This document shows positions 1 through 5,368 of a stretch of 5,368 nucleotides of DNA, one piece after another. Under the pieces are notes generated by a model, which was not told where the DNA came from, made no database searches, and saw nothing but the letters and a program-made list of their open reading frames with translations. The position numbers were made by a program, and so were the translations under genes. The DNA is from Pseudomonadota bacterium. Lineage in GTDB: Bacteria > Bdellovibrionota > Bacteriovoracia > Bacteriovoracales > Bacteriovoracaceae. Position 1 is the stretch's first letter; every line of letters starts with the position of its first letter. The DNA is taken from NCBI GenBank assembly GCA_021299675.1, contig JAJTIF010000051.1, forward strand, positions 1 through 5,368. Direction: 5' to 3'.

Positions 1-3000
1 AGCAATTGAGAGACAGTATTCTAGTGCCTGTATTGATTGCCTAGGAGGCATCAGGCGTAATCCGAGCACGGATAAATGCTTGAGATCAGATGCCATCCCA
101 ACTTCACCCCAAGGACCCCAGTTGATAGCCAAAGTATTCAAGCCTTTTTGCGCTCTCCAATGAGAAAATCCATCCAAAAACGAGTTGGCAGAGGCATAAC
201 TACTTTGGCCACCACCACCAAGTGCTGATGCAATAGAGGAAAATAAAACCAAGTGGTCCAAGGGACCACATAAGGATTCCGTAAGGACGCTAAGATTCCA
301 CAATCCCCATATTTTGGTGTTGTACAAAGAAGAAAAGGCATCCCATGCTTCACCAGGTATCTTGCAAAGGCGGCTTAAGCCGGCAGCATGATATATTCCT
401 TTGATCGGAGGCATAGTGTGAAGGACATCTTGCAAAAGTGCCTTAACTTGCAATTTATCGGCCACGTCAGCTTGAACTATCTTGATGGTAGTGAAAGTAG
501 CACCAATTAGATCCGAAACAAGGGAAAGCGCATTGTTTGGTTGGCTACGTCCCAATAAGATAATATATTTCACGCCTTTGCTGACTAACCACTGGCAAAC
601 CTTAAGGCCCAAACCACCCATACCACCAGTGATAAGGTAAGATGCGTTGGTGTCAAATGTAAGGTCCAAAGTAGGGGTGTACTTCTTGTGTTGCACTATT
701 TGCGAGACATATCTGGTGCCTTGTCTGTATGCAATTTCAACCTCTTTGTTCTCCGTGCACGTATACATGTGCTGTACTTCGTCGCAAACCAAACTTTCGA
801 ATGTAGCATCTTGATCAAGGTCCAGATGTTTTATCATAAAATCTGGATACTCAATTCTGATTGACCGCAACAATCCGTTTATCGTAGTTTGGCAAATGTT
901 TATCGGTTGGTCTTTTGTCACGGCGTGGATGTTTGATGTCACAACACACATTTTCGGAATGGGGGAGAGCTTCTTCTCAATCATGGATTGGGAAATATAC
1001 AAGAGACTTCGGCTTCCAAAATCTTGAGCGTCTCGTATGTCTTTCTCTTGAATATTGTCCAAGTGGGCTGTAGTTTGCAAAGTCCACAGGTGTACCACAC
1101 CCTCTACAGATCTCACATTGGTTTCAGCATTCAACAATTCCGTAAAGAGTTTGTCATAGTCTGACCTTTCTTGCACGTTGATTTGGTAAGAATTCTTTGA
1201 TATCTTCTGAAATTCATCTCCAGGGGTGACAGTGACAACGGAGCAAGGGCCATTGCGCATGAAACAATCGATCAAATCGTTGCACATCAAACTGTTTTGT
1301 GCAAAGACAATCCAACAACCTTCAATCTTTGATTGTAGCAACTCAGGTGATAGTGGTCTCGGTTCCCAATCAATCTGATAGAACCAGTTCTTGATATCAT
1401 TGCTCGATTCAGATTCGGTAGTGGCAGCGAGTACGTTTGGCCAGAAACGCTGTCTTTGGAAAGGATATGTGGGCAGCAATACCTTCTTGTAGAACCTGGC
1501 ATACGGGGCATGAAACTGTTGCCAGTTGATGTCAATTCCATTCACGTAGAGCTTTCCAACACAATCCAACAATGTTTGCATGTTAGGCTTGCCTCTAATA
1601 AGCGATGAGAGCCAAAGCGATGGAGTATTTGGGTTTTCATTTGCAGATTGTATGGCCAAAGGTGTTAACACCGAATGAGCACCAATTTCAATGTATATCG
1701 TACAATCGCAATCCTGTAACGTGCGCATTCCATCTGCAAATCTCACGGGGTTTACCACGTGTTGTTTCCAATACTGGTCATTAATTTCGTTGATTTCGTT
1801 GTAGCCCTTCTTATCGCTGCCATCAACATAGAGCTGCTTTCCAGTCAAATTAGATACTAGCGAACATTTGTGGTTTGGTTCCTTATACACAATCGTTGAT
1901 GCAATTAGTCCAAATTCTTCCAACATTGGTTCCATCAATCTTGAATGGAATGCATGTGAAACAGGTAATAATTTGAAACGAACGTCCTTATTGCTTTTGA
2001 GCATTTCGGAGATGTTTGAAAGTGCATCCAAGTCACCAGACACCACTATTTGTCGTGGTCCATTAAACGAAGCAATTTCAACCGTATGTTCCGTATGTTC
2101 CTTACGATAGCTGCTGATCATACTTTCTACGTGCTCGGCATCCATGTTCGTGATAGCCAACATTCCACCAACGCCCAAGGGTTGGTTTTGCATCAACTTT
2201 CCGCGCATAGCTATCATCTTAAGACCATCTTCTAGCGTCATCACACCAGAAACTGTCGCAGCAACGTATTCACCAACACTATGTCCCATAACAAAGTCTG
2301 GAGTCACGCCCCAACTTTCCCACAGCTTGGCAAGAGCGTATTCTATCGCAAATAGTGTTGGTTGCGCATTCTCCGTTTGATCAAGCGTGCTTTCTTTGTA
2401 TTCTTGATTATCTCCCTCTTTGGAAAAGATCAAATCCAACAACGGGGTCTTGAGGTATCTGGCCAATATGCTTGCGCACTGATCCAATGTTTCTTTGAAT
2501 ACTGGTTGAGCATCATACAGATCCTTGGCCATGTTCAGATACTGTGATCCCTGGCCAGTAAACAAAAATGCGATTTTGTGGTTTTTCTTCGCACTTTGAA
2601 GAGGAGCGATCAAGAGTTTTGGATCGCCAACCTTTTTCCTCATCTCTTCATGGTCACTTGCAATCACGGCCAAACGATGTTGAGTGAAGTGTGATCGCCC
2701 AATGTTGCTTGTGTAGGCTATATCATTTATGCTTTGATCTGGGTGCTTTGCAAGGTGTTCTTGATATTTCCTAACCAATTCTTCCATCGATTCTTCGCTC
2801 TTTGCAGACAATGTAATCAACGCTGGTATTCCCTTAGGCAATGCACTTTGCCCAACTGCTTCTTTTGGTGCCTCTTTTAGGATCAGGTGAGAGATTGTAC
2901 CAGAGAAACCAAACGAACTTATGCCAGCGTAACGGACTCTCTTGATATCACGGGACCATGGCATGGGTTTGGTAGGAATGCATGCTGACATTGAATCCAA

Positions 3001-4542
3001 ATCGATTTGAGAGTTTAGCATGTTAAAATGCAAGTTTGCCGGAATGCATTCGCGTTGCATTGCAAGAACAGTTTTAATTAAGCTGGTAACTCCGGCGGCA
3101 GATTCTGTGTGGCCAATATTGGATTTCACTGATCCGATTACCAAAGGCCTGTCTCTATCAACACCAAAAACGCGGCCAATAGCTGCAACTTCAATCGGAT
3201 CTCCCAATGGTGTTCCAGTTCCGTGTGTTTCAATGTAATCAACTTGGTTTGGTTCAACGCCCGCGTTGGTAAGTGCCTTTCGTAAGAGAGATTCTTGGGC
3301 CAGTCCATTAGGCACTGTCAAGCCACTACTTGCACCGTCTTGGCTAACAGCAGATCCACTTATTATCGCATGAACCGCATTGCCATCATCGTAGGCATCT
3401 TGCAACCTCTTCATTATTATGATACCACAACCTTCAGCCCTTGAATATCCATCGGCACTAGCGTCAAATGTTTTGCAGTGGCCATCGGGAGACAGTGCTT
3501 GCGCTTTGCTCAGTGATATATGCCCCATGGGTGATAATATGACATTCACACCGCCACTGATACTTAGATTGCAGTCATTGTTACGCAATCCTTGGCATGC
3601 AGTGTGGATCGCCACCAACGAAGAGGAACATGCTGTATCAATAGACATAGATGGTCCCTGCAACCCAAGAACATAGGATAAACGGCCTGAAATGACATTG
3701 ACAGAGCTTCCAGTGGTAAGATACAGGCCACTGTCAATTTTGTCGTTTGTCTGGCTGAGTATATAACCGTACTCGCTTTGTGCTACACCAATGTAGACAC
3801 CTGTTTGAGTTCCAACAAGTGACTTTGGCACAATGTTTGCATTCTCTAATGCTTTCCATGCAACTTCCAAAATTAACCGCTGTTGTGGATCCATCATTTT
3901 AGCTTCTCGAGGGCTGATATCAAAAAAGGTCGGATCAAAGTCATACAAATCAACAAACCCTCCACGTTTGGTGTACATTTTGCCTTCTACACCGTTTCTA
4001 TCAGGATCGTAAAATCTATCAACATCCCAACGGTCATGCGGAACATTGCAAGTACCATCTGTGCCTTTCATCAACAAATCCCAAAATGCATCTGGATCGT
4101 ATGAATTTCCAGGCAAATGGCAATGGAGTCCGAGAATTGCAATTTCTTTGGCGTGCTCGAGTTGTTTTGGTGTGGCTCCTGTGATAGAATTTGTTTTGAA
4201 TGAGATAGAAGTGAATAATAACTCTTCTATTCTCTTGCTCAAAGCAACAATGTTTGAAAAGTCAAAGATAACCGTAGATGGCAGCGAAATGAGTGACCCA
4301 AATGTGCTTTGTAAGCTATTTCTCAGTTCGAGTGATGACAGAGAATCCATTCCAAGCTCAAAGAACCCGCGTGTTCCATCGAGTTTATCGGATGTACCAA
4401 ATTCCAAAATTTCTTTGACTTTGTCGGATACAATCTTCTGCAATATTTTCTCTCGCTTCTCAGAGTCTGTCGTATTCAATAGCTTTTGGACGATCTGATT
4501 TGATTTAAGGTCTTGTTTCTTTTCAATAGATGTAAAAAAAGT
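1..4542 (-). CDS. Modular type I polyketide synthase, internal fragment (ACP-KS-AT-KR), open at both ends
   Basis: The frame runs from 4542 to 1 without a stop (1,514 codons) and leaves the window, so the C-terminus is missing. Numbering residues from 4542, the order is ACP (about 35-115), KS (135-575), AT (655-980), KR structural part (about 1052-1290) and KR catalytic part (about 1298-1500). All expected active-site residues are present: ACP Ser67, KS Cys305/His440/His478, AT Ser755, KR Lys1410/Ser1436/Tyr1449/Asn1453. The module should extend a chain by two carbons from malonyl-CoA and reduce it to a beta-hydroxyacyl thioester. No DH, ER or MT domain lies between AT and KR. The true start is not visible: the codon before 4542 is TAG, no ATG occurs before the ACP, and the first in-frame ATG (4350) is the Met of the ACP MDSL motif. 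I infer an exon joined to upstream exons. Product identity and organism cannot be told from this piece. Confidence 0.95.
40..1389 (-). other. Ketoreductase (KR), structural plus catalytic subdomains
   Basis: The structural subdomain starts near NWFYQIDWEP (1389) and includes the usual GVVHLWTL strand. The catalytic part has the NADPH-binding Rossmann motif TGGMGGLG (630-607), LLGRS and ADVAD. The catalytic residues are Lys (315-313), Ser of FSSIAS (237-235), Tyr (198-196) and Asn (186-184) in YASAN, then INWGPWGEVGMA. The tetrad is complete, so an active reductase is expected. The B-type LDD marker after HAAG is replaced by LSR (378-370). The A-type Trp eight residues before the Tyr is Leu. 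Stereochemistry therefore cannot be assigned by the simple rule. The domain's very end may lie at or past position 1. Confidence 0.94.
1441..1476 (-). other. Post-AT linker motif
   Basis: The residues LPTYPFQRQRFW match the conserved segment that closes AT domains in type I PKSs and wraps back onto the KS-AT linker. Only about 17 residues (ending in a Glu/Ser-rich stretch) separate it from the KR structural subdomain. That leaves no room for a dehydratase. Confidence 0.9.
1784..1801. repeat. In-frame 9-bp tandem duplication in the AT coding region (NEI-NEI)
   Basis: ATTTCGTTG occurs twice in direct succession on the plus strand. On the coding strand it gives NEINEI before NDQYWKQHVVNPVRF. 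This segment normally precedes the YW-x-x-H motif of AT domains and varies in length. The frame is kept. Confidence 0.85.
2082..2099. repeat. In-frame 9-bp tandem duplication in the AT coding region (EHT-EHT)
   Basis: CCGTATGTT occurs twice in direct succession on the plus strand. On the coding strand it gives EHTEHT, just before VEIASFNGPRQ. The frame is kept. The position is a variable loop before a conserved AT strand, so the extra three residues are probably tolerated. Confidence 0.85.
2815..4140 (-). other. Beta-ketoacyl synthase (KS) domain
   Basis: The domain opens with AILGLHCHLPG and contains MDPQQRL. The active-site Cys is in DTACSSSL (Cys codon 3630-3628). The two catalytic His are in ETHGTGTPLGDP (3225-3223) and KSNIGHTESAAG (3111-3109). 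The Cys-His-His triad shows a condensing KS, not a decarboxylating KS-Q type. Length and motif spacing are normal. Near the C-terminal end the family motif usually read as GFGGTNAH is GFSGTISH here, with Ile in place of the conserved Asn. The sequence resembles bacterial modular PKS more than animal fatty acid synthase. This is a judgement by eye. Confidence 0.96.
4200..4440 (-). other. Acyl carrier protein domain of the preceding module
   Basis: Residues about 35-115 of the fragment. The motif GFFELGMDSLSSLELRN is the standard phosphopantetheine attachment site, and the Ser at 4344-4342 is the predicted carrier of the arm. It is followed by the usual LPST-x-IFD segment and a last helix (ALSKRIEELL). 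The domain carries the growing chain from the upstream module and passes it to the KS that starts about 20 residues later. The residues before it (4542-4440) form a short helical linker like those that follow a KR domain in modular PKSs. This suggests another module upstream rather than a loading ACP, but that is inference. Confidence 0.95.
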
Positions 4543-4582
4543 CTAAAAGCAATCTTGAAATGGAAAAAATGTTCTATTAGTT
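4543..4582 (-). other. Candidate 3' splice acceptor and branch point
   Basis: Reading the minus strand, TTGCTTTTAG ends at 4543, directly before the long open frame. A CTAAT branch-point candidate lies at 4580-4576 (A at 4577), 34 bases upstream, with a T-rich stretch between. The TAG is also an in-frame stop, so the open frame cannot extend past it without splicing. Together with the missing ATG this makes an intron-exon boundary the simplest reading. The alternatives are a bacterial non-ATG start such as TTG at 4479, or a 5'-truncated gene. I see no ribosome binding site upstream of that TTG. Confidence 0.65.
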
Positions 4583-4735
4583 TAAAAACGGTTTAAATGA
4601 TTGCAATTGAACCTAAATTTATTAATAGACAAGAAATTTGCGGCAAAGTTAACACAAATAGTTAAAAACTTTAGGTGACCGTAACTCGTGTACCAGTGCA
4701 AACAAAAGTCTACTTTCTATCCATGCACGGGGTGG

Positions 4736-5054
4736 CTGCAAATGTGATTTTAAGTGACCCTCTATGCAAGAATGGCAATGCCCGATTCACAAATGTACCC
4801 TTAAAGCTTTGTCTGATAAAGTATGAATTAAAAATTCAAATTTATAACTTGGAAAACTGTATATTCTTAATTCTTGTTTCTCCACAAAAGTAACTTGCAA
4901 ATTTTTACTGCAAGAACACATATAAGAATTTTCTGTATTAAACACATTTAACCCTAGAAAAACCACAATATTTTTCAAATTATTGATCAGAAAAAGGTTT
5001 CAAGGGTTCCGTTGTCACCTTTGCCTGAAGGGTCACTTAAAATTATGCCAACAG
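4736..5054. repeat. Diverged long inverted repeat (foldback or MITE-like)
   Basis: The left arm 4736-4780 pairs without gaps with the complement of 5054-5010, 30 of 45 positions identical. It includes a perfect 15-base block, ATTTTAAGTGACCCT (4747-4761 against 5043-5029). After a 14-base extra piece in the left arm (4781-4794), 4795-4817 pairs with 5009-4986, 18 of 23 positions identical plus one gap. Weaker pairing continues outward to about 4713 and 5083. The layout is that of a foldback or non-autonomous transposon remnant with long terminal inverted repeats. No clear target-site duplication was found. A TTAA sits inside the perfect block on both sides, but similarity continues beyond it, so it probably does not mark the ends. 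No transposase is present. Confidence 0.75.
4894..4914. repeat. Small hairpin near the centre of the inverted repeat
   Basis: CTTGCA (4894-4899) and TGCAAG (4909-4914) form a perfect six-base stem with a nine-base AT-rich loop. It lies close to the symmetry axis of the larger inverted repeat, so it could be the tip of the same foldback. Six bases could also pair by chance. Confidence 0.35.
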
Positions 5055-5368
5055 TCCCTTTAACCCCGGAATTACCTGGAAAGTTTTGGTGGTGTTTTTA
5101 TCAATGGTCTGGATTCATTTTTACGTTTAACTGGAGATTTTTCAACAGACATTTGATATTCCTAAAATATTAAAATTGGGCTTATAAAGGACTTATGATT
5201 GTGCTATTGAATTGGCTTGGCTTTGAGATTATATCATCCATTTTGCTAATTCACGTTTCACCTAAACCTTAACGGAATTAATTCTTTGCCACAAACACTG
5301 ATTTCCTAATCCCAATATCTATGCAACCCTATGTCGTAGACCTTAGATAGTTCAAACTATAAATTATG

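Larger units (their letters stand above)
1600..2520 (-). other. Acyltransferase (AT) domain, predicted malonyl-CoA specific
   Basis: The domain begins at FLFTGQGSQY. The nucleophile Ser is in GHSVGEY (Ser codon 2280-2278), the carboxylate-binding Arg is in AMRGKLM, and the specificity motif is HAFH (1956-1945). In established PKS practice HAFH points to malonyl-CoA, while methylmalonyl-CoA ATs usually carry YASH. The domain ends around the IEIGAHSVLTPL segment and SSLIRG. It is a cis-acting AT built into the module. The coding sequence holds two in-frame 9-bp tandem duplications, reported separately. Confidence 0.94.
4543..5368 (-). other. AT-rich non-coding stretch, presumed intron (5' end not resolved)
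   Basis: This is 826 bases with no convincing gene on either strand. It is visibly more AT-rich than the PKS coding part, and its short open frames (for example minus 4978-4787 and plus 4675-4893) show no recognisable motif. It is best read as an intron of the PKS gene reaching to or past the window end. Most of its middle is taken up by a diverged inverted repeat. No promoter, RBS or RNA gene is recognisable. A weak candidate for a small upstream exon is discussed under the findings. Confidence 0.55.

Noticed and set aside
1389..1440. Remnant dehydratase between AT and KR
   Set aside because: Only about 17 residues, part of them Glu/Ser-rich, separate the post-AT motif from the KR structural subdomain, and no HxxxGxxxxP motif is present.
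4046..4498. 150-codon open frame on the plus strand
   Set aside because: It lies exactly opposite the ACP and KS start on the minus strand, shows no domain motif, and is best explained as an antisense shadow of the PKS.
1..4542. Animal-type fatty acid synthase
   Set aside because: FAS has the order KS-MAT-DH-KR domain-ER-KR-ACP with a long non-reducing core. Here ACP precedes KS, KR follows AT directly, and there is no DH or ER, which fits a modular PKS.
1..4542. Ciliate-type code with TAG read as Gln, which would extend the frame upstream past 4543
   Set aside because: No TAG or TAA occurs in 1,514 codons of the frame, which would be very unlikely if they were sense codons. Upstream of the TAG the translation loses PKS character and meets a further TAA.
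4787..4978. 63-codon minus-strand frame upstream of the PKS
   Set aside because: It falls in the AT-rich inverted-repeat region, has no PKS-like or other recognisable motif, and is in a different frame from the PKS with stops between.
4750..5040. piggyBac-like element flanked by TTAA target duplications
   Set aside because: TTAA occurs symmetrically next to GTGACCC, but the arm similarity continues outside TTAA, and the usual CCC directly after TTAA is missing. The superfamily cannot be assigned.

Overview
The minus strand carries one very long open reading frame, from about 4542 down to position 1. It runs 1,514 codons without a stop and leaves the window still open. It is an internal piece of a multimodular type I polyketide synthase. 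In protein order it encodes an acyl carrier protein (ACP) domain, a short linker, a ketosynthase (KS), an acyltransferase (AT), and a ketoreductase (KR) with its structural subdomain. There is no dehydratase, enoylreductase or methyltransferase between AT and KR. The KS-AT-KR set would add a malonyl-derived C2 unit and reduce the beta-keto group to a hydroxyl. The ACP for that extension should lie beyond position 1. The ACP seen here would belong to the preceding module and hand its chain to this KS. The N-terminal residues look like the linker that follows a previous module's KR, so this is probably the middle of a larger enzyme.

The organism is probably a eukaryote. The frame starts directly after an in-frame TAG that is itself the end of a good 3' splice acceptor (pyrimidine-rich stretch, TTTTAG, and a CTAAT branch-point candidate 34 bases upstream). 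No ATG precedes the ACP, and the first ATG in the frame lies inside the ACP active-site motif. The 826 bases upstream (4543-5368) are visibly AT-rich and hold no convincing gene, which suits an intron. The module itself looks like bacterial or cyanobacterial-style modular PKS and has no intron in 4.5 kb, so horizontal acquisition is possible. A bacterial origin with an unusual start cannot be excluded from this window. The absence of in-frame TAA, TAG or TGA over 1,514 codons argues for the standard genetic code.

Layout: 1-4542, PKS coding (minus): KR at about 40-1390, AT at about 1600-2520, KS at about 2820-4140, ACP at about 4200-4440. 4543-5368, presumed intron. It contains a diverged inverted repeat (core arms 4736-4817 and 4986-5054) that looks like a foldback or MITE-like repeat. 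The mismatches between its arms are almost all transitions. Other points of note are the absence of both standard stereochemistry markers in the KR, an altered GTNAH motif in the KS, and two in-frame 9-bp tandem duplications in the AT coding region.
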